DNA of 48,477 nucleotides from Flavobacteriales bacterium (GCA_947444925.1 CANFBW010000023.1:1-48477), one strand, 5' to 3'. Shown: positions 25,428 to 34,563, counted from the stretch's first letter. The notes: a model not told the origin generated them from the sequence alone. Numbers and translations: made by a program.

Positions 25428-26402
25428 ATGAAGAAAAAATTACTTTCTGCAGCTCTAATTTTAGCGATCGCTGCTATTCAAGCACAACCATTATTAACTG
25501 ACGTGGCAGTGTACGACGATTTTTCGACAAAAACCGAATACAGTGCTGAAGAACAAGGCACAAGAGGGATCTACTGGTGGGTTACAGCAGGAAAACAAGT
25601 GATCACTAGAGATTCTGAAAACAAACAACTCGATGTTAGCATGTCGCAAGTTGCCTATCAATACATACCATTTGGTGTTGGTTTTGGCACAACGGCTGGC
25701 AAACCAAATACGATAGACCTTAGTGGTGATGGCACGTGGTCTTTCGATATTGAGAATACTGGAAAAGAAGGTTTGTCTATGCGTGTCGCTTGTCAAGACG
25801 ACAGCAATAAACTCGTTGACTGTGCGCCAACACCAGCGGGAATGGCATTCGATCCTATTTGGAAGTACCAAACACAAATCCTTATTCCAGTTGGGCAAAA
25901 AGTAACTTTCAAAGCAGGCACACCCAATGGTGCTGGCGGCGGCATCAATAACAATTGTGATTTCGCCAACGGTGTGTGGGGTGACTACGGCACACCAACC
26001 TATCCACACATTGGCTCAAAAATCAGAAGAGACTGTAATCTTGCAAAAATAAAAGGGATTAACATTACCGTGCTCAGCTCTGAAAAGAACAATGTCAACC
26101 AACATGCGCTATCGTTAATTAATGGCTTGTTTTCTATCTCTAATTTCAGGGTAGGTGCTGCCGGCTCGGCAGGCACCGAAGAATACAGCAAAAAAAAACA
26201 ACTAATGTTGTATCCAAATCCAGCAAATTCATCACTTACAATACAAGGCGAAGGTCAAGTGCAAATAACAACCATACTCGGGCAAGTTATATACCGCAAC
26301 GCCATCAACAACTCTATCACCATAGACCTCAGCACCTTTGATGCAGGTATATATTTTGTTGACAATGGTCATCAAATACAGAAATTAGCAATAGAAAAAT
26401 AA
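25428..26402 (+). CDS. T9SS-secreted protein of unknown function
   Basis: A 324-aa secreted protein that I do not recognise. Signal peptide: MKKKLLSAALILAIAAIQAQ. The mature region (about 25-235) is beta-rich, with Trp and Gly patterns such as RGIYWWVTAGKQVITRD and DLSGDGTWSFDIENTG. These recall jelly-roll carbohydrate-binding modules. The stretch GGGINNNCDFANGVWGDYG has Cys residues that may form disulphides. A type A T9SS domain ends the protein (LYPNPANSSLTIQGEGQ to IYFVDNGHQIQKL). It is first in a unit with an aldo/keto reductase (23-bp gap) and a GH3 enzyme, so a glycan-binding role is inferred from context. Confidence 0.65.
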   Translation: MKKKLLSAALILAIAAIQAQPLLTDVAVYDDFSTKTEYSAEEQGTRGIYWWVTAGKQVITRDSENKQLDVSMSQVAYQYIPFGVGFGTTAGKPNTIDLSGDGTWSFDIENTGKEGLSMRVACQDDSNKLVDCAPTPAGMAFDPIWKYQTQILIPVGQKVTFKAGTPNGAGGGINNNCDFANGVWGDYGTPTYPHIGSKIRRDCNLAKIKGINITVLSSEKNNVNQHALSLINGLFSISNFRVGAAGSAGTEEYSKKKQLMLYPNPANSSLTIQGEGQVQITTILGQVIYRNAINNSITIDLSTFDAGIYFVDNGHQIQKLAIEK

Positions 26403-26425
26403 CAAAACAATAAAAGACAGCAATT

Positions 26426-27397
26426 ATGGAATACAGACGGTTTGGAAGAAGCAATTGGCCTATCAGTGAAGTTGGCTATGGCATGTGGGGACTGGCCGGA
26501 TGGTCAGGCTCGCAAGAGTCGGAATACAATGCCGCCCTCGACCTATCGGTAGAAATGGGATGTAATTTTTTTGATTCAGCTTGGGGCTACGGCGAGGGGT
26601 TGAGTGAATCAGTACTCGGTAAATTGATGAAGCGCCACAGTCCTAAAAAACTGTACGGCGCCACTAAAATTCCACCAAAAAACTTTAAGTGGCCTTCTAA
26701 AGGAGAATACCAATTGAAGGACTGTTTTCCGTATGAACACATTATTGAATACACCGAAAAGAGTTTAAAAAACATGCAAGTAGAGCGCATCGACCTGCAG
26801 CAATTTCATGTTTGGGAAGACGCTTGGGCCGATCAAGACGAATGGAAAAATGCAATTGAAAAATTGATTAAAGATGGAAAAGTACAGCACTTTGGCGTTA
26901 GCGTGAACCGCTGGGAACCTAACAATTGCTTACGTACCTTAGAAACAGGACTCATTGATTCGGTTCAAGTCATTTACAATATATTCGATCAAGCTCCGGA
27001 AGACCAATTGTTTCCACTGTGCAAAAAACTTGACATCGCAGTAATTGCTCGTGTACCCTTTGATGAAGGTACACTTACTGGTACCTTAACTAAAGACACC
27101 GTATTTCCTGCAGACGATTGGAGGAGCACGTATTTTGTACCTGAAAATTTAATTGCCAGCGTAGAACGTGCCGACAAATTAAAACCACTCTTACCTCTCA
27201 ATACAAGTTTGGCTGAAACTGCACTTCGCTTTATTATGGAAAACCCTCAGGTAAGCACCATGATACCAGGCATGCGCTCGATAAAAAATGTAAAAGCAAA
27301 CATGTCGACCAGCGACGGAAAAAAAATGAATACTTCCCTTTCAAAGGTACTCAAGCACCATCGCTGGGACCGCGAACCAACGGAGTGGTCACAATAA
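26426..27397 (+). CDS. Aldo/keto reductase
   Basis: A 323-aa (alpha/beta)8 NAD(P)H-dependent oxidoreductase of the AKR superfamily. The catalytic tetrad is visible: Asp and Tyr in FFDSAWGYGEG, Lys in YGATKIPP and His in LQQFHVWED. The family motif GVSVNRWEPNN lies in the middle, and the C-terminus has AETALRFIMENPQVSTMIPG. There is no signal peptide, so it is cytosolic. Its length and the YRRFGRSNWPISEVGYGMWG start match AKRs acting on sugars or small aldehydes. It sits between a secreted protein and a GH3 beta-glucosidase, so a sugar-derived substrate is plausible but not shown. Confidence 0.9.
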   Translation: MEYRRFGRSNWPISEVGYGMWGLAGWSGSQESEYNAALDLSVEMGCNFFDSAWGYGEGLSESVLGKLMKRHSPKKLYGATKIPPKNFKWPSKGEYQLKDCFPYEHIIEYTEKSLKNMQVERIDLQQFHVWEDAWADQDEWKNAIEKLIKDGKVQHFGVSVNRWEPNNCLRTLETGLIDSVQVIYNIFDQAPEDQLFPLCKKLDIAVIARVPFDEGTLTGTLTKDTVFPADDWRSTYFVPENLIASVERADKLKPLLPLNTSLAETALRFIMENPQVSTMIPGMRSIKNVKANMSTSDGKKMNTSLSKVLKHHRWDREPTEWSQ

Positions 27398-27438
27398 AAA
27401 AACAAAACAAAGAAGAGTACTTATTAATCTTTACACCC

Positions 27439-29673
27439 ATGACAAAAAAGTTGAAAATGAAAAATACAATAGCAATCATTTTATTGAACAGCGTAGGCTT
27501 TTGCGCTTTTTCACAAACCGTCGATGAAGCACAAATTGACAAGATCATCAGCCGTATGAGTGTGGAAGAAAAAGTAGGACAAATGACCAACATGACTTTG
27601 GCTACCATTGCTTACGAAAAAGACGGCACAGTGATGATTGATCAAACTAAACTAAAAGAAGCTATTGCAACTTACCATATTGGCTCCTATCAAAATGTTT
27701 TGAACCACGCCTACTCCATTAAAGAATGGCACCAATTGCTTGATACTATACAAAGTGTAACGCTGCGCCTAGAAAAACATAAAATCCCATCTCTGTATTG
27801 TATTGATGCAGTGCACGGCACTACTTACACCAAAGGATCTACCTTATTTCCACACAACCTCGCCATGGCTGCAACACGTAACCTAGATTTGGCAACCTTG
27901 GGCGGACAGGTAACGGCGCTAGAAACCAGAGCAACGGGCATTCGCTACAACTTCTCGCCTGTATTGGATGTGGGTCGCCAACCACTATGGCCGCGATTCG
28001 CAGAAACTTTTGGAGAAGACACCTACCTTGTGAAAACAATGGGACTTGCCACTATTAAAGGATACCAAGGAACAAATTTAAAATCAACATCTTCAGTTGC
28101 CGCATGTATGAAGCATTTCATGGGCTACTCCGTTCCCGCATCAGGAAGAGACAGAGCTCCTGCATACATCAGCGACATTCAGTTGCGCGAATATTTTTTA
28201 CCACCATTCAGAGAAGCTGTTTTAGCAGGAACAAAAACTGTCATGGTAAACTCTGCCGAAATTAATGGAATACCTGTGCACTCCAACCACTATTTACTCA
28301 CTGACGTGTTAAGAACTGAATTGGGATTTAAAGGCGTAGTAATTACCGATTGGGAAGACGTTAAAAAATTGGTGGAAAGACATCAAACAGCTCAAACATA
28401 CAAAGAAGCCGTTTTTCAATCGGTCACAGCTGGTATTGATTTATGCATTGTTCCAATGGACTATGACTTCACTAAAAATTTAATCGCTCTAGTAAAAGAA
28501 GGTAGAATTTCAGAAGAAAGAATTAATGTTTCGGTGAAAAGAATTTTAATGATGAAAATGGAGTTGGGATTGTTTGATCATCCTTACGTGGAACAAGCCG
28601 CAAAATCACAACTTGGAAAACCTGAATACAGAAACAACACTTTAGAAGCCGCGCGAGAAGCAATCACACTGTTGAAAAACGAAGGAAATATTTTGCCTCT
28701 AGCTAAAAACAAAAAAGTATTGGTACTCGGTCCAACAGCAAATTCAAAAACAAGTTTGAATGGCTGTTGGTCATACACTTGGCAGGGGCAAGACGCCAGT
28801 TATTTTGACGTAAAGGACTTAAGTATTCTCAATGCAATAAAAGAAAAGGTAAGCGGTGAGGTGCGATATGTAACGCAAAAAGAATACGAATCCAACCCTT
28901 TATTGGCCAATCAATTCGACTATATTGTTGCCTGTATTGGTGAGGATTCTTACGCTGAAACACCAGGAAACATCAAGGATTTAGAATTACCTTCGGATCA
29001 AAAAGAATTGGTTAAAACTTTGGCGCGCTATGGAAAACCAGTCATTATGGTGTTGGTAGAAGGTCGTCCGCGAATCGTGCGCGACATTGAACCATTGTGC
29101 CCCGGTATTCTTATGGGCTACTGGCCTGGTCCACAAGGAGGGACTGCGATTGCAGATGTTTTGTTTGGAGATGTAAATCCAAGTGGGAAATTACCTTTCA
29201 CCTACCCACGCAACAGCGGAGACATATTAACCTATGATCACAAATTATTAGACGAAGCCGTTGAAGTGCAAAGCCCATACAGTTACCGTTATGAATTTAC
29301 GCCGCAATGGCAATTTGGCCATGGCTTGAGTTACACCTCTTTTTCCTACGAAAATTTAAAAATAAGCAGCGACACGCTTCGTGGAAATGCTATTTTGAAA
29401 ATTTCAATAACAGTTAAAAATACAGGAAACAGAGCAGGAAAAGAAGCAGTAGAATTGTATTCAAGAGATGTATTTGCTTCTATAACACCACCCGTAAAAC
29501 GATTAAGAAAATTCACTAAAATAAATTTAGAAGCTGGCGCTGCACAAGAAATAGTTTTTGAATTAAGTGCTGCCGATTTGTCTTTTGTAAACAAAGATTT
29601 AAAGTGGGTGACAGAAGAAGGTGACTTTGAAGTACAGGTAGGTGGATTAAAAAAGACTTTTTACTACAAATAG
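27439..29673 (+). CDS. GH3 beta-glucosidase (exo-acting)
   Basis: A 744-aa glycoside hydrolase family 3 enzyme started at 27439. An ATG at 27457 gives a tidier signal peptide (MKNTIAIILLNSVGFCAFSQ). The three expected domains appear in order. First is a TIM barrel with FSPVLDVGRQPLWPR, ETFGEDTYLV, KHFMGYS and the nucleophile Asp304 in VITDWED. Second is an alpha/beta sandwich with the acid/base region CIGEDSYAETPGN. Third is a C-terminal FnIII-like domain. Such enzymes release glucose from the non-reducing ends of beta-glucans or oligosaccharides, here probably in the periplasm. It is last in the + strand unit, 41 bp after the aldo/keto reductase. A ROK glucokinase gene converges from downstream. 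Confidence 0.93.
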   Translation: MTKKLKMKNTIAIILLNSVGFCAFSQTVDEAQIDKIISRMSVEEKVGQMTNMTLATIAYEKDGTVMIDQTKLKEAIATYHIGSYQNVLNHAYSIKEWHQLLDTIQSVTLRLEKHKIPSLYCIDAVHGTTYTKGSTLFPHNLAMAATRNLDLATLGGQVTALETRATGIRYNFSPVLDVGRQPLWPRFAETFGEDTYLVKTMGLATIKGYQGTNLKSTSSVAACMKHFMGYSVPASGRDRAPAYISDIQLREYFLPPFREAVLAGTKTVMVNSAEINGIPVHSNHYLLTDVLRTELGFKGVVITDWEDVKKLVERHQTAQTYKEAVFQSVTAGIDLCIVPMDYDFTKNLIALVKEGRISEERINVSVKRILMMKMELGLFDHPYVEQAAKSQLGKPEYRNNTLEAAREAITLLKNEGNILPLAKNKKVLVLGPTANSKTSLNGCWSYTWQGQDASYFDVKDLSILNAIKEKVSGEVRYVTQKEYESNPLLANQFDYIVACIGEDSYAETPGNIKDLELPSDQKELVKTLARYGKPVIMVLVEGRPRIVRDIEPLCPGILMGYWPGPQGGTAIADVLFGDVNPSGKLPFTYPRNSGDILTYDHKLLDEAVEVQSPYSYRYEFTPQWQFGHGLSYTSFSYENLKISSDTLRGNAILKISITVKNTGNRAGKEAVELYSRDVFASITPPVKRLRKFTKINLEAGAAQEIVFELSAADLSFVNKDLKWVTEEGDFEVQVGGLKKTFYYK

Positions 29674-29853
29674 AAAAATGATTGTCCGCAATCGCACTTA
29701 TAACTTTAAGGATCTATCGCCACTTTAAGAACACAGGATATGCAATTCGGATAAGCATAAGCGGTAATTCGCGTTGAAATAACACTTTTATCAAGTGCAC
29801 ACTAAACGATGAATCACAGAGCGAAACAACAAAACCAATCTCTTGAATTACCA

Positions 29854-29893
29854 TAAAAAAAAGTCCAACACCTTCGTGTTGGACTTTTTTTAT
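29854..29893. terminator. Bidirectional Rho-independent terminator
   Basis: AAGTCCAACAC (29861-29871) pairs perfectly with GTGTTGGACTT (29876-29886) across a CTTC loop. An A-run precedes it and a T-run follows, so it can end both the GH3 unit and the convergent glucokinase gene. The 180 bp between the GH3 stop and this hairpin hold nothing recognisable. Confidence 0.9.
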
Positions 29894-29910
29894 GTATCAT
29901 TTACAAAGAA

Positions 29911-30825
29911 TTAATTATCACCATAACTGTGGTAAATCAAGCTTGCCGCTCCAAGAATACCAGCATTTTCTCCATCAGACGCTTTTCTAAATTCAATGCC
30001 ATCGCAGTAATATGCAGGTAGATTTTCTCGAATTGTTTTTTCTGTTTGTGGAATAAAAAAATCGAAAGCTCCGGCAACCCCTCCTCCAATTACAAATTTA
30101 TTGACGTCAGAAAAACGCATCATTGAAATCAAACCATAACCCAATGCTTTTCCAACATGCTCCCAAACAGCTAAGGCAAGTTTATCCCCTTTTGTAGCGG
30201 CTTCAAAAATTAGTTTTGGATTGATGTTTTGTTTACTCAAGTCTGACGTAGCGAAGGCTGGATCTTTTGCTAAATTATTAGCGTACTCCGTAATTTGATG
30301 TAAACCCAAATGCTGTTCCACCGTTTTACCTTCCATTGGTGTAAACATGTGTCCTACCTCAGTAGCATTTCCGCGCGAACCCAAAAATAATTTCTTATCA
30401 CAAATATATCCTCCACCAACACCAGTGCCAAGTGAGATGAACAAAAAGTCAGTCATGCCCTTTGCTTCACCAAATTGCAATTCGCCTAAGGCAGCGCACT
30501 TTGCATCGTTTTCAATTTTAACAATGAGTTTAGGCAGTTCCTTTTTGAATTTAGCAACCACTTCCTCATTGGCTACACCTGGCACATTGGGCAGTAAAAT
30601 AACGTTTTTTCGGTCTTTGGAAACCAAACCAGGAAATCCTATCCCAATGCCTTCCACTTCTGGAAATTCAGCAATAATGCTTTTTACTTCCTTAATCATT
30701 GCATCTGTAATTCCTGCCGCAGCTGCTTGCATCGTATCGATGCGCTTGGCAAAAGCAATTTCACCATTCAGTTTAATCACTCCAAATTTGATGGTCGTAC
30801 CACCAACATCAATTCCTATAACCAT
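29911..30825 (-). CDS. ROK-family glucokinase
   Basis: A 304-aa sugar kinase of the ROK family, most likely phosphorylating glucose to glucose-6-phosphate in the cytosol. The ATP-binding start MVIGIDVGGTTIKFGVI, the KIENDAKCAALGE sugar-site motif, FISLGTGVGGGYI and the EVGHM His are visible. The Cys-rich zinc motif of many ROK repressors and kinases is absent (TPMEGKTVEQHLG instead), as in some glucokinases. There is no HTH domain, so it is a kinase rather than a repressor. The neighbouring GH3 would supply glucose, consistent with this role. The substrate could instead be another hexose or N-acetyl sugar. Confidence 0.88.
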   Translation of the reverse strand: MVIGIDVGGTTIKFGVIKLNGEIAFAKRIDTMQAAAAGITDAMIKEVKSIIAEFPEVEGIGIGFPGLVSKDRKNVILLPNVPGVANEEVVAKFKKELPKLIVKIENDAKCAALGELQFGEAKGMTDFLFISLGTGVGGGYICDKKLFLGSRGNATEVGHMFTPMEGKTVEQHLGLHQITEYANNLAKDPAFATSDLSKQNINPKLIFEAATKGDKLALAVWEHVGKALGYGLISMMRFSDVNKFVIGGGVAGAFDFFIPQTEKTIRENLPAYYCDGIEFRKASDGENAGILGAASLIYHSYGDN

Positions 30826-30908
30826 TGTTTTATGTTTTCAGATTTTGTTTTCGAATATATGCTTTATTAAGTAATTGTAAATTATACAACTATTCTTTTT
30901 CGAAACTT

Positions 30909-30939
30909 TTGAATAAAATCTAGTGACATTGAACAAAAT
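30909..30939 (+). promoter_or_regulatory. Direct repeats similar to the 25339 site
   Basis: TTGAATAAAAT (30909-30919) and TTGAACAAAAT (30929-30939) are 20 bp apart. They share the 11-mer, and part of what follows it (TAATG), with the site upstream of the 25428 gene. The site is about 85-115 bp upstream of the glucokinase start but points away from it. Confidence 0.35.
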
Positions 30940-30981
30940 CTTAATGATTATCCGCAATTGCACCAGTCCTATGACAGAAGT

Positions 30982-31119
30982 GGCGATTGGTCCTTCGGGG
31001 TACTTCAGGAGGACAATCATTCTCAAAAAACAATATGTGTAAAATCGTTCGCTTTTGTCCTCCTGAGATTTGAGATTAAGAGGAGAAACGAAATTTCGGT
31101 TTTTGAAGGACCAATCGCC
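30982..31119. repeat. Nested inverted-repeat element (MITE-like or structured RNA)
   Basis: Outer arms GGCGATTGGTCCTTC (30982-30996) and GAAGGACCAATCGCC (31105-31119) are perfect 15-bp inverted repeats. Inner arms TCAGGAGGACAA (31005-31016) and TTGTCCTCCTGA (31055-31066) are perfect 12-bp inverted repeats. The right arm also contains CGAAATTTCG, a 10-bp palindrome. The structure is about 138 bp long and lies between the glucokinase and beta-glucuronidase genes. No clear target-site duplication flanks it. Confidence 0.7.
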
Positions 31120-31175
31120 CTAAACATAAATCTACTGTTACGATTCCACATAATCATAAATCTTAAGACAGGATA

Positions 31176-32978
31176 TTACTTTAACTGCCAATCGGCATAA
31201 AACTTTTGCACCACATAAAATGCCTTTTTCCTATCTCCATGTTCAGAGATCAATCCTTTTCGGTTCCAAAAATTTTGAATGGATGGCAACGGTCGTCGCG
31301 GTGAACGAAAATCAGCCAATACCCAAGGTGAAACTCCTCTCAAAAAAGGAATGCGCTGCAGCATGGCAAGTTGGTGTTTAAAATAATTTTCCTGATACTC
31401 TTCGGTAAAGCGAACGTTGTTGGCGCCATGCATTCCGAAAGCAGCATCGGCTCCAGTCTCGCTAATCACCAATGGCTTATTGTATTTGGTAGTCCATGAA
31501 ATACTGTCGCAGGCCTGCGGAGTTTTATCTCCATACCAACCAATGTACTCATTGCAACCAAGAACATCAAGATACGCTCCCAAAGGATCGTCAATCATCA
31601 TCGTGTTTTTGTCGGAAGTATGAATTTCCAACGCAGCAGAAATCAACCTCGTGCTATCAAGTTGTCTTGTGGCATCCACCAGTGCTTTCAAAAAAGTTAG
31701 TCGAGGCATGCTTAAAGGAGTTTCATTCGCCATTGACCAAATCATCACGGACGCTTTGTTTTTGTCACGTGTAATCATTTCAGTCAATTGCTTTTTCGCG
31801 TTTTCTAAAACCAAAGGATTGCTCCATTCTATAGTCCAGTATACTGGGATTTCCGACCACACGACCAATCCCAATTGATCAGCCAATCGTGTCATGTTTT
31901 CATTGTGCGGATAATGCGCCAAGCGTACATAATTGCAGCCGAGTTCCTTTGCCCAGCCCAGCAGCAAACGCGCATCTTCCATACTGTAGGCGCGCGCGCC
32001 ACGGGTGGGCACTTCTTCATGAATACAAATTCCTTTGAGCAACAATTGTTTTTTGTTCAATAAAATATCATGTCCCTTTGTTTCAATGCAACGAAAACCA
32101 ATTTGATCTTCTAAGGTGTCATTGCCAACAATAACTAACACTTTATACAATTTCGGATTTTCAGGCGACCACAATATCAACTTCGTTTTTATAGCTATTG
32201 GCGCAAGTCCTAAGGCATCACTTGTTGTTTCAAAATCAACTTTCGCATCAGGAATGCATACTTTTATTTTTTGTGATTTATTGGCGCCGTTTAATTGAAC
32301 CCAACCACTAATTTCGTTGAGACTTCCTTTTTTCAATTGAATATAGGTGTCCTGCACAAAAGTATTTTCAACTTCAATCAACTGCACATCCCTTGTCAGT
32401 CCTCCGTAATTCCACCAATCTGTATTCAATGTAGGTACGCCGTCTTTGCTTCGCTTATTGTCGGCTTTGACTACCAGGTAATTGTCTTTCTCTACGAGCA
32501 AATCCGTGATTTCAAAATTAAATGGCGTGAATCCTCCCGTGTGCTCACCAATTTTTTTGCCATTCAAATAAATGTGTGCTTTATAATTGACAGCACCAAA
32601 GTAGACAAATACTCTTTTTTGCTTTTCGCTCTTTTTGTAATCAAAAGACCGCTTGTACCAAATAGTGCCTTCGTACCATTTTAACATTTCCATCTGCGAA
32701 TTCCAATCGCCAGGAACATATAATTCATCAGAAGCATCAAAATTATATTCAACCAGCTGTGATGGATCAGCAGCTTTTTCATTCTTAAAATAACCGGCAG
32801 CACTCTCTTCGTAGCGGTAATTGTAAAAACCATTTTCATATGGATCGACAATGATTTTCCACTTACCATTGAGCGACTGAGTTGATCTATTATCGGTATT
32901 GGTAATCAAAGTATTTTGCGCTGACACAAAAGTCTGGAGGAACAAAAAAAGTGTTGCTATTTTCATTTCTATTTTCAT
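31176..32978 (-). CDS. GH2 beta-glucuronidase
   Basis: A 600-aa GH2 enzyme with a signal peptide (MKIATLFLFLQTFVSA, from the internal Met5). The order is sugar-binding domain (LNGKWKIIVDPYENG to GGFTPFNFEITDLL), immunoglobulin-like domain, then TIM barrel. The acid/base is Glu419 in WSMANETPL and the nucleophile is Glu507 in VISETGADA, close to E413/E504 of the 603-aa E. coli beta-glucuronidase. The Asn572-Arg-Lys574 (NRK) motif near the C-terminus corresponds to the NxK that binds the glucuronate carboxylate and separates glucuronidases from galactosidases. It should release glucuronic acid, probably in the periplasm, for the uronate operon upstream. Its promoter carries an operator-like site shared with that operon. 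Confidence 0.85.
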   Translation of the reverse strand: MKIEMKIATLFLFLQTFVSAQNTLITNTDNRSTQSLNGKWKIIVDPYENGFYNYRYEESAAGYFKNEKAADPSQLVEYNFDASDELYVPGDWNSQMEMLKWYEGTIWYKRSFDYKKSEKQKRVFVYFGAVNYKAHIYLNGKKIGEHTGGFTPFNFEITDLLVEKDNYLVVKADNKRSKDGVPTLNTDWWNYGGLTRDVQLIEVENTFVQDTYIQLKKGSLNEISGWVQLNGANKSQKIKVCIPDAKVDFETTSDALGLAPIAIKTKLILWSPENPKLYKVLVIVGNDTLEDQIGFRCIETKGHDILLNKKQLLLKGICIHEEVPTRGARAYSMEDARLLLGWAKELGCNYVRLAHYPHNENMTRLADQLGLVVWSEIPVYWTIEWSNPLVLENAKKQLTEMITRDKNKASVMIWSMANETPLSMPRLTFLKALVDATRQLDSTRLISAALEIHTSDKNTMMIDDPLGAYLDVLGCNEYIGWYGDKTPQACDSISWTTKYNKPLVISETGADAAFGMHGANNVRFTEEYQENYFKHQLAMLQRIPFLRGVSPWVLADFRSPRRPLPSIQNFWNRKGLISEHGDRKKAFYVVQKFYADWQLK

Positions 32979-33020
32979 AATTACATTTTGATTATTTATT
33001 AAAAAAACAGCTCGTTAACG

Positions 33021-33036
33021 TACACGCAATGATAAT
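33021..33036 (-). promoter_or_regulatory. Operator-like site and promoter of the beta-glucuronidase gene
   Basis: On the minus strand, TATCATTG (a -7-like box, at about 33027-33034) runs into CGTGTACGTTAACG, which ends near 33014. This 14-mer agrees with the kdgK site (CGTGTACGAACACG) at 11 of 14 positions. A repressor bound here would cover the transcription start. Confidence 0.5.
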
Positions 33037-33114
33037 GAATATTTAAATGTGACTTGTATAAAGTGTTAAAAAAAATACTTTTTTGCTAACTTTCTAAATA
33101 AAATTGACCATGCA

Positions 33115-34563
33115 TTATCTTAACAAAGTGAGATATCCACTTTTCTCAAAAGCTTTGTTTGTCAAATCACTATAGTTCGCCACCCAATAGTAAGTACCTG
33201 AAGACGCTAAATTATTGCTCACCAATCCATCCCAAATTGGAATTTCAGTTTTCTTTTCTTCAAAGACTTTAATCCCCCATCTGTCGTAAATCACAAAATG
33301 CATAAATGTCAAATGCGTGTTGTAAAAGGAAATATTTCCTGAATTAATCTCTTCTTCTGTGTTGCCACAAGGCCTAAAATCATCGTTTATTCCATCACCA
33401 TTTGGTGTAAATACATTTGGAAAACAAAGACTCATTGAATCACAATATGCAGTCACTACAATTGTGTCTTTGGATTGACATGAAAACGCATTGCTCACCG
33501 TTACTATCACTTGCTCTGCTTTTGTGTAAACAATAGTTAATCCCTTACTCCCATTGGACCACTGCACACTGCTGTATATATTTGGAAGTGTATCCGTTAA
33601 TGTTTTACCTTCTGCAAAACAAGCACTAACATCCGGTCCTAAATCTACCAATGGCTTTGCATTGACAGCAACCACAATTGTATCTTGCCATGAAGCATAG
33701 CAATTTGTCACATCCACCAAATACTGCGTGGGCAAGGTGGGAAAGAGAAATGGCTTGGAAGAAGTTGTTGATGTAATGTTGCTATCAGGAGACCAGTTGT
33801 AGGTTAAATCTCCTGAGATATCAATTTGTATACTATCGCCTGCGCATATCGTGTCAAATATTTTTTTGTACGGCACAAAATGAAAATCACGAATTATTTG
33901 CTCATTTTTAGATCCACCAGTTGATGCCGTAAAACCATAATAAACGTTTGGATTTCCTGCAAAAACATTGGCAATAACATCATTCGTGTACGACAAACGC
34001 AACACACAGTCAAAGTAAACATCCAGTGTTTTGGTTGTCGCATTCCATTTTACACGTGAAGTATGAAATTGCCCATCTTCAATATTTACAGAAGAAGCAC
34101 TCGCTTGAATTGGTCCTGCCAAAGTATTTAACGTATTGTGATCAACATTGCCATTTTTTTCAATGGCAATATGATCGGCAACAATGTCGTAGGGCGTATT
34201 TTGATAGGTGTCGTACTCCACAATTAAAGAAGGCGTCACACCACCCACTCCCAAACCCAATCCAGCATTTCCAATATTTGTACTTAAAGGTTGTAAAGTA
34301 AAAGTCATGCCGTCGGCGCCTGTTGCATCATGTATTCCGAAATACAAATCAAAATACAAATCAAAGGAATTGTTGAGATCAATTTTGTTGTTGTTCCAAA
34401 CGCTTCCTTCCTTCCACAATGAATCTGGTGTAAGCTGGTATGTTTTGGTTCCGGTTTGAACAGCTTTGCCTACCAAAGAATACTGAGCATTCACAGTACC
34501 AATAAGCATCATAATAAATACTACAACACCTATTGTGCTTCTATTTTGTAAAGAAAAAATCAT
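33115..34563 (-). CDS. Secreted L-type lectin-like protein with CHU_C (type B T9SS) domain
   Basis: A 482-aa secreted protein; the start at 34563 gives MIFSLQNRSTIGVVVFIMML as signal peptide. Residues about 20-230 resemble a legume/L-type lectin beta-sandwich: NNSFDLYFDLYFGIHDATGA, DGMTFTLQ, VEYDTYQN and DHIAIEKNGNVDHN, with the DG-x-TF and Ca2+-site Asp pattern. Ig/PKD-like repeats follow. The last 90 residues (FPNVFTPNGDGINDDFRP to YYWVANYSD) are the CHU_C/gliding-motility-associated domain that directs type B T9SS export. It should bind glycans at the cell surface. It lies downstream of the uronate operon but has its own operator-like site, suggesting co-regulation. Confidence 0.85.
   Translation of the reverse strand: MIFSLQNRSTIGVVVFIMMLIGTVNAQYSLVGKAVQTGTKTYQLTPDSLWKEGSVWNNNKIDLNNSFDLYFDLYFGIHDATGADGMTFTLQPLSTNIGNAGLGLGVGGVTPSLIVEYDTYQNTPYDIVADHIAIEKNGNVDHNTLNTLAGPIQASASSVNIEDGQFHTSRVKWNATTKTLDVYFDCVLRLSYTNDVIANVFAGNPNVYYGFTASTGGSKNEQIIRDFHFVPYKKIFDTICAGDSIQIDISGDLTYNWSPDSNITSTTSSKPFLFPTLPTQYLVDVTNCYASWQDTIVVAVNAKPLVDLGPDVSACFAEGKTLTDTLPNIYSSVQWSNGSKGLTIVYTKAEQVIVTVSNAFSCQSKDTIVVTAYCDSMSLCFPNVFTPNGDGINDDFRPCGNTEEEINSGNISFYNTHLTFMHFVIYDRWGIKVFEEKKTEIPIWDGLVSNNLASSGTYYWVANYSDLTNKAFEKSGYLTLLR

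Larger units (their letters stand above)
30826..31175. other. Intergenic region with structured inverted repeats
   Basis: 350 bp without a convincing gene. It contains direct repeats of TTGAAYAAAAT type (30909-30939) and a nested inverted-repeat element (30982-31119). Short ORFs across the element on both strands look like by-products of the repeat. Confidence 0.55.

Noticed and set aside
29911-30825. ROK protein as transcriptional repressor
   Set aside because: It lacks an N-terminal helix-turn-helix and starts directly with the ATP-binding motif.
30838-31200. Short ORFs on both strands across the 30982-31119 element
   Set aside because: They mirror each other because of the inverted repeats, have no homologue-like motifs and no promoter, and are best seen as by-products of the repeat.
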